In this document: positions 15,756 to 24,180 of the stretch, piece after piece
Numbering within the stretch: the first letter of the stretch is position 1
Layout: every line of letters starts with the position of its first letter
From: Clostridia bacterium
GTDB taxonomy: Bacteria; Bacillota; Clostridia; Christensenellales; Aristaeellaceae
Length of the DNA: 64,000 nucleotides
Direction: 5' to 3'
Assembly (NCBI GenBank): GCA_017460395.1
Contig: JAFUBA010000034.1
Span: forward strand, 1 to 64,000
Translations under genes and position numbers: made by a program
Notes under the pieces: model-generated
The model's input: the letters and a program-made list of their open reading frames with translations, nothing else
Databases searched by the model: none
Told to the model about the DNA's origin: nothing

Positions 15756-16739
15756 TTAATCTGTTGCCTGTGCGAGGCTGATATCCCGCACGGTGATGAC
15801 CTCCGTATTCTCCTCCGCGTCCCATCTGCACTCGCCATGAAGGACTGTGCGGATGAAATCATCGGTTACATACCACACGCCGTCCTCCCACATGACATCG
15901 CCCTGACGGATTTCCGAGGGAGTATCGCCGATGGTCACGGAAAAGCCATCCACATAGCTGGTGTCCTCCGCCTGCCGGTCAGTTGCCACCCGCTCGAGAA
16001 GTGCAATGTTCACCTCATATCCCTGAAGGGTGAAGGCAAGGGAAAAGGGGGCATCCTGCGCATATTCCGTGCCGGTGGACGCGAGAAGGTCGCTGAGATT
16101 GAAGATCATCTGGCTGCCCCGCATGAAGACCTGCGGCGCACGATGCTCCTCCGTCACCATCTGGACCGATCCGTTGAAGATCGTCTGTGCTTTCTCCATG
16201 CTGCGCCAGATTTCCCTCGGGTTCTCCGGCAGCGGGATCAGGCCGTAGGCATCCGGTGTGGCCGTGGGCTCGGGACTGGGGGTGATGACCTCGGGGTTCG
16301 GAATCACATCCGGATCGTCAAAGAGCCTTGTCTGGGTGGACTTCCCGGCCACGCCGTCCCGCGTGAGATAGTTGTGCTGCTGAAAGAGCATGACGGCCGT
16401 ACGCGTCTGGTACCCATACGATCCGTCCACGTTCCCAGAGAGGTACCCCAGGTCCTTGAGGCGCTGCTGAAGCTTGCGCACGGCATCGCCCTTGTCGCCC
16501 AGGCCGAGGTTTTTGTAGGCCGGGTTCGGGGTGATGGTCGGCAGCGGGGTCGGGGTGGACGGTGCCGCCGTCACGGTCATGGACCCCACCACACGGATGT
16601 TGTCCTCATCGGGCGACTGCATCTCCACCACATAGGGTGTCTCGGTGGGCACCGGTGTCACCTCGGGCGTCGGAGCCGCCTGCAGGTTCATGCCGGCCGT
16701 CAGTCCCATATACACAAGAAACGCGGTGATGAAATCCAT
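15756..16739 (-). CDS. Membrane-anchored peptidoglycan-binding protein with CuAO-N-like tail
   Basis: This 327-residue exported protein opens with one hydrophobic helix (MDFITAFLVYMGLTAG) and then a Pro/Thr-rich linker. One PG_binding_1 domain spans about residues 90-150 (LGLGDKGDAVRKLQQRLKDL, with GNVDGSYGYQTRTAV). A second Pro-rich linker precedes a C-terminal ~150-residue region. That region resembles the copper amine oxidase N-terminal-like domain of cell-surface proteins (DVMWEDGVWYVTDDFI). It probably binds the cell wall and has no visible catalytic residues. The start at 16739 follows AGGAGG; the frame extends only 12 codons further. The CuAO-N assignment is tentative. Confidence 0.8.
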   Translation of the reverse strand: MDFITAFLVYMGLTAGMNLQAAPTPEVTPVPTETPYVVEMQSPDEDNIRVVGSMTVTAAPSTPTPLPTITPNPAYKNLGLGDKGDAVRKLQQRLKDLGYLSGNVDGSYGYQTRTAVMLFQQHNYLTRDGVAGKSTQTRLFDDPDVIPNPEVITPSPEPTATPDAYGLIPLPENPREIWRSMEKAQTIFNGSVQMVTEEHRAPQVFMRGSQMIFNLSDLLASTGTEYAQDAPFSLAFTLQGYEVNIALLERVATDRQAEDTSYVDGFSVTIGDTPSEIRQGDVMWEDGVWYVTDDFIRTVLHGECRWDAEENTEVITVRDISLAQATD

Positions 16740-16814
16740 CTCGCATCTCCTCCTGATCTTTCCTCTTCGTTGCATGCATCAAGCTGCAGCTGAAATCATA
16801 CCACAGATGCGCCC

Positions 16815-16861
16815 AAAAGAAAAATCAGGAGTCGGGGCGCTGTGCGCCTCGCCCTCCTGAT
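16815..16861 (-). terminator. Terminator of htpG
   Basis: On the minus strand ATCAGGAG (16861-16854) pairs with CTCCTGAT (16831-16824), extended by an imperfect GC-rich inner stem. TTTTTCTTTTG follows. It lies 9 bases beyond the htpG stop. Confidence 0.88.
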
Positions 16862-16869
16862 CGGGAAAT

Positions 16870-18765
16870 TTACTTTGCGAGCATGCCCACCAGTTTCTGG
16901 GATCTGGTCAGGAATTCGGTGATCTGGTCACCCTCCAGCGGCTTGGCCGCCATGCGGGCCATGTCATAGATCTGCTTGCACAGAAGCGCCGTGATCTCAT
17001 CCTCGGGATCCCGCTGTGCCATTGCCTGAACGGTGGCATTGCGCCGGTTCAGCACCAGGGTATAGCGGTCCGGCATCTTGGTCATCCTGTACATTTCCTG
17101 GAAACGCCGCATCTGTTCATCTGTGGTGACCATGGCAATCAGATCGCTGTCTGCCATCGCGGCCAGCTTCACTTCCAGCTTGTCATCGCCGATGCCCTTG
17201 CGGAACAGCTCCTTCATCTTCTCCTCGTCGAGGTCCTTGCCTTCCTCGCTCTCCTCGGTGAGGCCGGACACGTCGGCATCCACGCGGGCAAATTTCAGGT
17301 CGCTCTTGCCGCCGCCCATCTCCATGAAGTTGATGAAGTTGGCATCCAGCTCCCGCATGTCCATGACGGCCACATCGATGCCGCGCTGGGTGTACAGGGC
17401 CACCGAGCCCGCCTGACGCTTGGCATCGGAGGTGTAGTACATCTTGCCCTCGGTCTTCTCGCTGTTGTCCTGCTGATACTCGGACAGGGTCTTGTACTTG
17501 CCGTCGGTCAGCTTGTAGAGCAGCACATCTTTGACCTGATCGTAGAACTTCTGGTCCATGATGCACCCGTAGCGCACGAACGGTCCGATGTCATCCCAGT
17601 AGGACTCGTAGTCGGGACGTGCGGTGTTGTACAGGCTGGTCAGCTTGTCCGCCACCTTCTTGGTGATGTGTCCGGAGATCCGCTTGACATAACCGTCATT
17701 CTGCAGGAAGGAGCGGCTCACGTTCAGCGGGATGTCGGGGCAGTCGATGACGCCCTTGAGAAGCATCAGGAACTCAGGGATGATTTCCTTGATGTTGTCC
17801 GCCACGAACACCTGGCCGGAGAACAGCTTGATCTCGCCCTCGCGGACGCCGAACTCCTCCTTGAGCTTGGGGAAGTACAGGATGCCCTTGAGGTTGAAGG
17901 GATAATCCACATTCAGATGGATCCAGAACAGCGGGTCCTCATAGTCATTGAAGACCTTGTGATAGTACTCCTTGTACTCTTCATCGGTGCACTCGGAGGG
18001 CTTGCGCAGCCACAGGGGGTTCGTGTCGTTGATCTGCTCGGGCTTCGGCTCGTCGGTGACGGTCTTCATCTTCTGGGAGCCGTCTTCGTTCTTCTCATCG
18101 CCGTCGGGCACTTCCCGCTCCGTGGGCTTGGCGTTGGCGTCAAAGACCATGACAGGATAGGTCATGTACCCGCAGTAGCGCTGCAGGATCTCCCTGGCCT
18201 TCCACACATCCAGGAATTCCTTTTCTTCCTCGGACACATGCAGAATGATGGTGGTGCCGTGCTGTGTGCGGCTGCCTTCCTCCATCTCAAAGCTCATGCC
18301 GTCCTCGGACACCCAGTGCACGGGCTCTGCGCCCTCCTGATAGGACAGGCTCTGGATCTCCACCTTCTCGGACACCATGAACACCGAATAGAAACCCAGG
18401 CCGAAGTGGCCGATGATGTCCGCCTTGCCGTCCTTGTCCTTCTCGGCCTCGGCAAACTGCTTCATGAACTCGGAGGCGCTGGAGAAGGCCACCTGGTTGA
18501 TGTAGCGCTTCACCTCGTCCGCCGTCATGCCGATGCCGGTATCATCAATGCGGATCTCCTTGTTTTCCTTGTCAATGGTCACCAGCACCTGCATCTCTTC
18601 CTGACTGTCAGGCACGAGCATGCGGTACTTGGTGATGGCGTCACAGCCGTTGCTAACAACCTCGCGCAGGAAGATATCCTTGTCGGAATACAGCCACCGC
18701 TTGATCACCGGCATGATATTTTCAGCGTCAATGGAGACATTACCCTTTTCCGGAACGAATGCCAT
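16870..18765 (-). CDS. htpG: Molecular chaperone HtpG (Hsp90)
   Basis: This 631-residue Hsp90-family ATP-dependent chaperone has the GHKL ATPase domain in residues 1-~215. It contains LREVVSNGCDAITKY, DTGIGMTADEVKRYINQ and IGHFGLGFYSVFMVSEKVE. An acidic insertion around 225-265 precedes the middle domain (NPLWLRKPSE) and the dimerisation domain. Length matches the family. The start at 18765 (MAFVPEKGNVSID) is supported by AAAGGTGG upstream and by the conserved N-terminus. The frame to 18888 runs back through the leader. Promoter and a perfect CIRCE operator lie upstream, indicating HrcA control. Confidence 0.96.
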   Translation of the reverse strand: MAFVPEKGNVSIDAENIMPVIKRWLYSDKDIFLREVVSNGCDAITKYRMLVPDSQEEMQVLVTIDKENKEIRIDDTGIGMTADEVKRYINQVAFSSASEFMKQFAEAEKDKDGKADIIGHFGLGFYSVFMVSEKVEIQSLSYQEGAEPVHWVSEDGMSFEMEEGSRTQHGTTIILHVSEEEKEFLDVWKAREILQRYCGYMTYPVMVFDANAKPTEREVPDGDEKNEDGSQKMKTVTDEPKPEQINDTNPLWLRKPSECTDEEYKEYYHKVFNDYEDPLFWIHLNVDYPFNLKGILYFPKLKEEFGVREGEIKLFSGQVFVADNIKEIIPEFLMLLKGVIDCPDIPLNVSRSFLQNDGYVKRISGHITKKVADKLTSLYNTARPDYESYWDDIGPFVRYGCIMDQKFYDQVKDVLLYKLTDGKYKTLSEYQQDNSEKTEGKMYYTSDAKRQAGSVALYTQRGIDVAVMDMRELDANFINFMEMGGGKSDLKFARVDADVSGLTEESEEGKDLDEEKMKELFRKGIGDDKLEVKLAAMADSDLIAMVTTDEQMRRFQEMYRMTKMPDRYTLVLNRRNATVQAMAQRDPEDEITALLCKQIYDMARMAAKPLEGDQITEFLTRSQKLVGMLAK

Positions 18766-18860
18766 GGTATTTCCACCTTTCCCTGGACCGGACATCGGAC
18801 CGCATGTGCGATCCTGCCGGTATATATCGAAACAGGCACCTTTCTCAAGGTGCATGGAGC

Positions 18861-18888
18861 ATTCTAACACGAAAAATCTGAAAATCAA
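18861..18888 (-). promoter_or_regulatory. htpG: Promoter of htpG
   Basis: On the minus strand -35 TTGATT (18888-18883) and -10 TAGAAT (18866-18861) are 16 bases apart. The CIRCE element ends seven bases upstream of the -35. Confidence 0.7.
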
Positions 18889-18894
18889 GGGATG

Positions 18895-18921
18895 TTAGCA
18901 CTCATTCGCAGTGAGTGCTAA
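18895..18921. promoter_or_regulatory. CIRCE operator (HrcA binding site)
   Basis: A perfect 9-bp inverted repeat: TTAGCACTC (18895-18903), nine-base spacer, GAGTGCTAA (18913-18921). This is the exact CIRCE consensus bound by the heat-shock repressor HrcA. The stem extends further to TGTTAGCACTCA/TGAGTGCTAACA-like arms. It sits in the 214-base gap between htpG and the phosphatase gene; both are on the minus strand, so it controls htpG. Confidence 0.97.
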
Positions 18922-18979
18922 CAATTTTTCAAAAATCATGGCCGGGCAGTTTCCCGCACCGGCCAGGTCGTCTCCTCCA

Positions 18980-20134
18980 TTATTTCGAGAGATTTGCACG
19001 GACAGCGGCAATATCCTCCTCAGACACACCGATCTTATGCAGATACTCCTCGGCTTCCTTTGACAGGTCCGCACCCTCAATACTCTCCAGACCGAAGGCA
19101 GCAGCCAGGGACTTCCGGATATTGCTGGCTGCCACGATGCCGTACTGCTCCGTGCCCGGCTGCACGCCATAGTAGTTGTAGTACGTCACCATGTAGTCCT
19201 CTGTCACTTCACCGGCATCTGCACCCATGAGGCACTCCAGCACCGCGCTCACAAAGCCTGCGCGGTCCTTTCCCTCATTGCAGTGCACAAGGTAGGGCGC
19301 CTCATTCTTTGCGATAAAGCGGATGCCATCTGCCAGACCCATCCGGAAATCCTCGGCCGCAAAGTCCACGCCCAGGTTCAGAGGAATCACAGCCTGCTGG
19401 CTGTAATAGCTCTCAGAAAATCCCTCATAATCCTTCATGACCTCCTCGTTATCGGCCAGGTTGATGAAGGTCTTTACGCCCGCATTCCTTGCCGCAGCAT
19501 CCGCCTGGGTGCTGCGGGCGATCCCGGGATTGACCGGTGAAGAGGAACGGTAGAGTTTCCCCTCGCCTACGCCCGTGGTGGTGACCATACGGAAGTTGGC
19601 AAACTGTTCGTCGGTCAGATCCGGATAGTCCTCCCGGTTCTCGGAGCGCACCAGCTGGTGCATCACAAAGCTGTCATAGTAGCCGCCCTTCTCCTTCATG
19701 GAAATGGTGACCCCGACAGGTGCCTCGACACCCGCGTTCAGATGCCAGACATAGCCCGGGTCCTCCTCGGTCTGTTCCTTGATGGCAATGCCTGCAGTGG
19801 TGGCAAGGTCGCCCATGTTCACCGCCAGGATCACGTGATCTTCGCCGCTGTCCTCCCTGATGACCACACGGCAGATCATGCTGCCCTGATCCACATCGGA
19901 GTAGTTGCTGCCCACTGGCATATCGTAGTCTGTCCCCAGGATGTTCACCGTCACAATATCGCCAAAGTCATAGCCCTGTGCGAGCAGCTCGCTGCCGGAG
20001 ATTTGCAGCACGAGATTTCCGTACTTCTGGATTTCTGAGACCTCGATCCGGCCTTCTGCCAGGGACGGCATCGCCAGGCAGACGAGGAGCATCACGGACA
20101 GAAGCACCGAAAAGATGTGCTTCATGTTCTTCAT
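18980..20134 (-). CDS. Secreted tyrosine-phosphatase-like protein
   Basis: This 384-residue exported protein has a signal peptide (MKHIFSVLLSVMLLVCLAMPSLA). A ~130-residue N-terminal beta-rich region precedes a cysteine-phosphatase domain. The catalytic P loop HCNEGKDRAG has Cys ~285 and Arg ~291 and matches the CX5R motif of tyrosine or dual-specificity phosphatases. The KLYRSSSPVNP entry motif and FINLADNEE fit the bacterial Y_phosphatase3-like family, some members of which hydrolyse phosphotyrosine, phosphoinositides or inositol phosphates. Substrate unknown. The start at 20134 is supported by AGGAGG 8 bases upstream. It lies 68 bases after the SPFH protein, with a terminator between, so it is probably transcribed separately. 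Confidence 0.82.
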   Translation of the reverse strand: MKNMKHIFSVLLSVMLLVCLAMPSLAEGRIEVSEIQKYGNLVLQISGSELLAQGYDFGDIVTVNILGTDYDMPVGSNYSDVDQGSMICRVVIREDSGEDHVILAVNMGDLATTAGIAIKEQTEEDPGYVWHLNAGVEAPVGVTISMKEKGGYYDSFVMHQLVRSENREDYPDLTDEQFANFRMVTTTGVGEGKLYRSSSPVNPGIARSTQADAAARNAGVKTFINLADNEEVMKDYEGFSESYYSQQAVIPLNLGVDFAAEDFRMGLADGIRFIAKNEAPYLVHCNEGKDRAGFVSAVLECLMGADAGEVTEDYMVTYYNYYGVQPGTEQYGIVAASNIRKSLAAAFGLESIEGADLSKEAEEYLHKIGVSEEDIAAVRANLSK

Positions 20135-20163
20135 GATCAAAGCCTCCTGTTTTTGTCCCATAC

Positions 20164-20190
20164 GCAAAACGGCTGCCCTGAGGGCAGCCG
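20164..20190 (-). terminator. Terminator of the SPFH/zinc-ribbon gene
   Basis: On the minus strand CGGCTGCCC (20190-20182) pairs with GGGCAGCCG (20178-20170), three-base loop, followed by TTTTGCG. It lies 13 bases after the stop at 20203. Confidence 0.8.
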
Positions 20191-20202
20191 CCAAATGCAT
20201 TC

Positions 20203-21264
20203 TTATCCGAGTTTCTGGCCGCAGTTCGTGCAGAACTTGGCACCGGCAGGCACTTCCTGTCCGCAGGCGGGACAGACGTTTGATGCCTGCAGCTTCTGTC
20301 CGCAGCCGGAGCAGAACCTGGCACCGGGGGTCAGCGCAGCTCCGCAGTTCGGGCAGAAGCCGCCGCCCTGGGGCGCGGCCTGCTGCACCTGAGGCTGCGG
20401 CTGGGCCACGTTGTTCATCGCCTGAGCAAAGACCTGGCCCATGGCCACACCCGCACCCATGCCCATGCCGGCACCGGCAATGCCGCCCGGGTTCTGGGCA
20501 GACTCGCGAAGCGCCTCGGCCGCCTGGAACTGGGTGTACTTGTTCAGGTCACCCACCACACCCATGGAGGTGCGGCGGTCCATGGCCTTCTCCACCTCAT
20601 CGGGCAGGGAAATGTTCTCAATCACAAAGCTTGTCAGCTCAACACCCAGACCTGCCAGCTTCGGATTGATGCTCTGCAGGCAGTAGGCGCCAAGCTCATT
20701 GTAGTTGGCCGCCAGATCCAGCGCAGGAATCTTGCTCTCGGCGATGGCATCCGACAGGGAGGATACGGCGATCCGCTTGATCTGCTCTTCAATGTCCGAC
20801 ACCTTGTAGACCTTGTTGGTGCCAAAGCATTCCTTCAGAAGGGTCTCCGGGTCCGTCACATGGAAGGCAAAGCTGCCAAAGCCGCGCAGGCGGATCATGC
20901 CGAAGTCGCTGTCCCGCATCATGACCGGATTGGCCGTGCCCCACTTCCTGTCCAGGAACTGCTTGGTGGACACGAAATATACATCCGATTTGAAGGGGCT
21001 GTTGAAGCCATACTTCCAGGATTTGAGGGCCGTGAGGATGGGCAGATTGCTGGTCTGCAGTTCATACCGGCCGGGTCCGAAAACATCCGCCAGCTGTCCC
21101 TCGTTGACGAAGATGGCCACCTGGCTCTCGCGCACGGTCAGCTGGGCGCCCATCATGATCTCTTTCCCATTCATGTCATACTGATGGACGATGGTGTCCT
21201 GGGTCTGATCCGCCCATTCGATCACATCAATCAGCTGATTTTTTGCAAAACTGAAAATGCCCAT
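20203..21264 (-). CDS. SPFH-domain protein with C-terminal zinc ribbons (YdjI-like)
   Basis: This 353-residue protein has an SPFH/virion-core-like domain at ~1-235 (MGIFSFAKNQLIDVIEW, then VRESQVAIFVNEGQLADVFG). A Gly/Ala/Met-rich stretch follows, then three short zinc ribbons (FCPNCG/FCSGCG, CPACG/FCTNCG). This is the architecture of B. subtilis YdjI, which works with PspA-type membrane-stress proteins. No PspA gene lies nearby. The family is thought to scaffold at the membrane. GGAGG precedes the ATG at 21264. The ribbon count depends on pairing of CxxC motifs: five CxxC pairs are visible, so two ribbons are complete and the first pairing is ambiguous. Confidence 0.88.
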   Translation of the reverse strand: MGIFSFAKNQLIDVIEWADQTQDTIVHQYDMNGKEIMMGAQLTVRESQVAIFVNEGQLADVFGPGRYELQTSNLPILTALKSWKYGFNSPFKSDVYFVSTKQFLDRKWGTANPVMMRDSDFGMIRLRGFGSFAFHVTDPETLLKECFGTNKVYKVSDIEEQIKRIAVSSLSDAIAESKIPALDLAANYNELGAYCLQSINPKLAGLGVELTSFVIENISLPDEVEKAMDRRTSMGVVGDLNKYTQFQAAEALRESAQNPGGIAGAGMGMGAGVAMGQVFAQAMNNVAQPQPQVQQAAPQGGGFCPNCGAALTPGARFCSGCGQKLQASNVCPACGQEVPAGAKFCTNCGQKLG

Positions 21265-21302
21265 GTTGGTCCTCCTTTACTCTTCAAATGCCCACCAGTC
21301 AC

Positions 21303-22121
21303 TCACCGTCCGAGAGTTGCAAGCTCCGGATGCCCGGTCAGGGTCAGGAGGGAATCAATCACCTTTTCTGACTGAATCGATACCTCAAGATTCAGATATT
21401 CCCGCACATGTGCCATGCCGGCCCATACATGCTCCCGGACCATGGGCAGCATATCCTCCCTCGAGGGCGTCTGCATTCCGATCATGGGGCAGGCCACCAG
21501 CATCAGCCGTCCATCCGGGAGAACGGAAACCAGAATTCTCATGCCGTGGAACTCTGCACCGAAGATGTTTCGCATGGCTACTTCCAGGCGGTCCTGACCG
21601 TACTGCCACTGCTCATGGATGAAAGTATCCACATCCTTCACGCCGATTTCCATCATCACACAGGGTTTGAATGGATCCATCATGGACCTGAGGAGCATCA
21701 TGCGCTGCAGCATCTTGTCCGGGTCCGTTTCCTTGCCGGTCAGTACTTCCCTGAAATAGTGGTGCCTGGCCAGCAGCATCCGCTCCTCAATATCGTAGCG
21801 GTCATTGGAGTAATCCTGCTGGATCCTGTTCAGATGCTTTTCAAGATCCTGGATGCTTTCCATCATTTCCTCCATGCTGCCCTTGAGAAGCAGCACGGGC
21901 AGAAGGGGCATGGAGACGAAAAACTCCGTCATGGTTCGGTTGGCCTGGTTATCCAGTTTCACGCAGCAGGCATCCAGGTGATGCCTTGCCAGGATCCCCT
22001 CCGCCTCCTGCTCGCTGGAAGCGAACCTCGGCGTCCGGAACCCGATCTTATCCCACTCCTGAAATGACTGAAACTGTTCGATCAACTCAGGCCGATCGGA
22101 AATAATCAGAAGTTTATACAT
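21303..22121 (-). CDS. Receiver-like protein of unknown function, no DNA-binding domain
   Basis: This 272-residue soluble protein opens with MYKLLIISDRPELIEQFQSF, which resembles the first strand and helix of response-regulator receivers seen in AraC-type regulators of Firmicutes. The acidic pocket is not convincing. The rest is helical (MEEMMESIQDLEKHLNRIQQ) with a beta-containing C-terminal half (FKPCVMMEIGVKDVDTF, MRILVSVLPDGRLMLVACPM). The helix-turn-helix output expected of an AraC-type regulator is missing and the gene ends normally. It may be a degenerate regulator or sensor; function is not assigned. The start at 22121 has AGAGGAC upstream. Confidence 0.6.
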   Translation of the reverse strand: MYKLLIISDRPELIEQFQSFQEWDKIGFRTPRFASSEQEAEGILARHHLDACCVKLDNQANRTMTEFFVSMPLLPVLLLKGSMEEMMESIQDLEKHLNRIQQDYSNDRYDIEERMLLARHHYFREVLTGKETDPDKMLQRMMLLRSMMDPFKPCVMMEIGVKDVDTFIHEQWQYGQDRLEVAMRNIFGAEFHGMRILVSVLPDGRLMLVACPMIGMQTPSREDMLPMVREHVWAGMAHVREYLNLEVSIQSEKVIDSLLTLTGHPELATLGR

Positions 22122-22264
22122 CTGTACGTCCTCTCTTTGTTTCGCAGCGTTCCTGTGCGAAGCAATGGTTCCATCCGTCAGTGCTCCATGGTCACCTGAC
22201 AGATGACGACATGTTTCATCCAAAAGATGCATGCCCTAAACCATATCTGTGACAGGGCGAAGAG

Positions 22265-22293
22265 ATTATATCTGTTTTTCGTCAAAAACACAA
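22265..22293 (-). promoter_or_regulatory. Promoter for the receiver-like gene
   Basis: On the minus strand -35 TTGTGT (22293-22288) and -10 TATAAT (22270-22265) are 17 bases apart. The leader to the ATG at 22121 would be about 135 bases. Confidence 0.6.
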
Positions 22294-22396
22294 ACAATCC
22301 TGCATCCTGCCCCGGGCAGGCTCCGTTTGGCTGCGGACGTGCCACAGATCGCGCCGTCTGTGCCGTTCTGCCATACTTTCGGACTCCCTGCCCGTT

Positions 22397-22424
22397 TTTG
22401 GACAATCCGGCCTGGTTGTCCAAA
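22397..22424. repeat. Inverted repeat after the SDR gene
   Basis: TTTGGACAA (22397-22405) and TTGTCCAAA (22416-22424) are perfect 9-bp arms 10 bases apart, just past the SDR stop at 22428. No T run follows on either strand, so it may be a protein-binding palindrome or a weak terminator. Confidence 0.6.
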
Positions 22425-22427
22425 TGG

Positions 22428-23267
22428 CTATGCCCTGCCCTCTGTCTTTTTCCCGCCCGTGTAATACTTCGTCAGGATGAGATTATTGAGCCTGGGCGGG
22501 AGGACATCGTGGAGCACCACGGCCAGATGCTGATCCGCACTGGCGATCCGTTTGCGGAAGGGCATGCGATGACGGGACAGAAGTTTTCCCACCTTCCGTC
22601 CAAGTATTTCCGGATCGGAACCGCCGTTCTCATCCCTTGCAATCACGCCTGTCCCCTTCAGACATGCCTCCCTGTAGGGGCTGTCCTCCCTCTCCTCCAC
22701 ATGGAGCCGGCACCTGCTGCTGCCGCTTCTGTGGTCGCCGGGCTCCACCAGGCAGACCTGGATGCCAAAGGGCTCCACCTCCATCTGAAGGCATTCCGCA
22801 TACCCTTCCACGGCATGCTTGGCGGCGGTATAGGCACTCTGAAAGGGAATACCCAGAAGGCCGTTGATGGAGGAGAACATGATAATTCTCCCGTGTCCCT
22901 GCGCGCGCATGACAGGAAGCACGCGCTGGTTCATGCGGACCATGCCGAGAAAGTCCGTGTCCATGACGTGCAGGTACTCCTCCACGCTCGTTTCCTCTGA
23001 GGGGCCCAGCACCAGAATGCCAGCGCAGTGCACAATGGCATCCACCGCGGGGGACACCGACAGGGCCCAGCGGCAGAATGCATCCACGCTGCCATCGTCC
23101 GTCACATCGAGGGCATGCCGGAGGATGCCGTCGTCGTCTTTTTTGGGGGCATTCGAATCCGCGGGAAAGGATCTGGCACCCGCAAGCACCGTGTGGCCCA
23201 TATCCGAAAGCGCCTTTGCCGTATGCAGTCCAAGGCCGCTGGAGGCGCCCGTCATCCATACGATCAT
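22428..23267 (-). CDS. Short-chain dehydrogenase/reductase
   Basis: This 279-residue classical SDR has an N-terminal Rossmann motif TGASSGLGLHTAKAL for NAD(P). It also has the catalytic Ser region IIMFSSINGLLG and YTAAK holding the Tyr and Lys. The substrate is unknown; the C-terminal substrate lobe is family-typical in length. Its ATG at 23267 overlaps the stop of the MTA/SAH nucleosidase as ATGA, so the two are translated together. The longer frame back to 23417 lies inside the nucleosidase gene and was rejected. A functional link with the methionine salvage enzyme is not obvious. Confidence 0.9.
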   Translation of the reverse strand: MIVWMTGASSGLGLHTAKALSDMGHTVLAGARSFPADSNAPKKDDDGILRHALDVTDDGSVDAFCRWALSVSPAVDAIVHCAGILVLGPSEETSVEEYLHVMDTDFLGMVRMNQRVLPVMRAQGHGRIIMFSSINGLLGIPFQSAYTAAKHAVEGYAECLQMEVEPFGIQVCLVEPGDHRSGSSRCRLHVEEREDSPYREACLKGTGVIARDENGGSDPEILGRKVGKLLSRHRMPFRKRIASADQHLAVVLHDVLPPRLNNLILTKYYTGGKKTEGRA

Positions 23268-23953
23268 GTCTCTGTCCCCCTCAGCAGCCGTGCGACCACC
23301 CTCTGGGACTGCCCGGCCGCCTCCCGCAGGAAGGACGGGTAATCCATCTGTGCATCCCCGTCCGCCCCGTCCGAGATGGTCCGGATGACGCCGCAGGGCA
23401 CGCCGTGCGTGAGGCACGCATGGCAGACGGCACCGCCCTCCATCTCAATGGCCATGGCGTGAAAGAGGCCGTGGATTTTCTCTTTGACCTCGCCCGTGTG
23501 CACAAACTGATCGCCCGTGGCAATGATGCCCTCGTGCACCTGAGCACCCTCTGCACGGGCGGCCTCCAGGAGCCGCCTCCGCAGAGCCTCGTCCGTCGGG
23601 AACTCGATCAGCCCCACCTTGGACACAAAGCCCGGCGGGTCAAAGGGCGCGGTGTCCATGTCGTGCTGGACGGTGGCAGATGCGATCACCATGTCGAGAA
23701 TGTGCACATCCCTGTCTCCGGCTCCCGCAACCCCGAGATTCAGAATCCATTCAGGGTGAAAGGTCAGGATCATGGCCTGTGCAGCCAGGGCTGCATTCAC
23801 CTTGCCGGGGCCGCACACGCACATGACGCAGTCCTGCCCGTACAGTTTTCCCGTTACAAACAGGTCTCCTCCGACCTCCGTGACCTGTTGATTCTCCATA
23901 TCCTTCCGAAGCAGGTCCATCTCCTGCCGCATGGCACCAATGAGCCCGATCAT
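23264..23953 (-). CDS. mtnN: 5'-methylthioadenosine/S-adenosylhomocysteine nucleosidase
   Basis: This 229-residue enzyme hydrolyses MTA and SAH to adenine and a thioribose, recycling products of SAM-dependent reactions. Family motifs are LIGAMRQEMDLL at the N-terminus, NLGVAGAGDRDVHILD, VAIEMEGGAVCHACL (the purine/ribose site Glu) and IRTISDGADGDAQMDY with the catalytic Asp. Length is normal. AAGGAG lies ~9 bases before the ATG at 23953. Coupled with the downstream SDR gene. Confidence 0.94.
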   Translation of the reverse strand: MIGLIGAMRQEMDLLRKDMENQQVTEVGGDLFVTGKLYGQDCVMCVCGPGKVNAALAAQAMILTFHPEWILNLGVAGAGDRDVHILDMVIASATVQHDMDTAPFDPPGFVSKVGLIEFPTDEALRRRLLEAARAEGAQVHEGIIATGDQFVHTGEVKEKIHGLFHAMAIEMEGGAVCHACLTHGVPCGVIRTISDGADGDAQMDYPSFLREAAGQSQRVVARLLRGTET

Positions 23954-24106
23954 ACCGTTTGCTCCTTATTTTCTATTCATGTATTCCTTATTTTTATGGT
24001 CTGTATCCTGAAACCGATGCGGATCATGCTTCGACATGGCTGTTTTCAGGCAGGCCCAGGCGCCATCATAGACCGTCCGCCGCACTCCCGTCAAGGCTTG
24101 CGCAGC

Positions 24107-24135
24107 TTGTGTTCGGGCCCGTTCCATGCTATTCT
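24107..24135 (+). promoter_or_regulatory. Possible promoter for the HD-domain gene
   Basis: TTGTGT (24107-24112) and TATTCT (24130-24135) are 17 bases apart, 45 bases before the ATG at 24181. The -10 is imperfect. Confidence 0.45.
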
Positions 24136-24180
24136 TGGACTATCCTGAATCCGCCCAGAAACCTTGGAGGAACACTGCAT

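Larger units (their letters stand above)
22122..22427. other. 306-base intergenic region with promoter and palindrome
   Basis: It holds the promoter for the receiver-like gene (22265-22293, minus) and a 9-bp inverted repeat (22397-22424). Nothing else could be recognised; no ORF of convincing composition is present. Confidence 0.7.
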
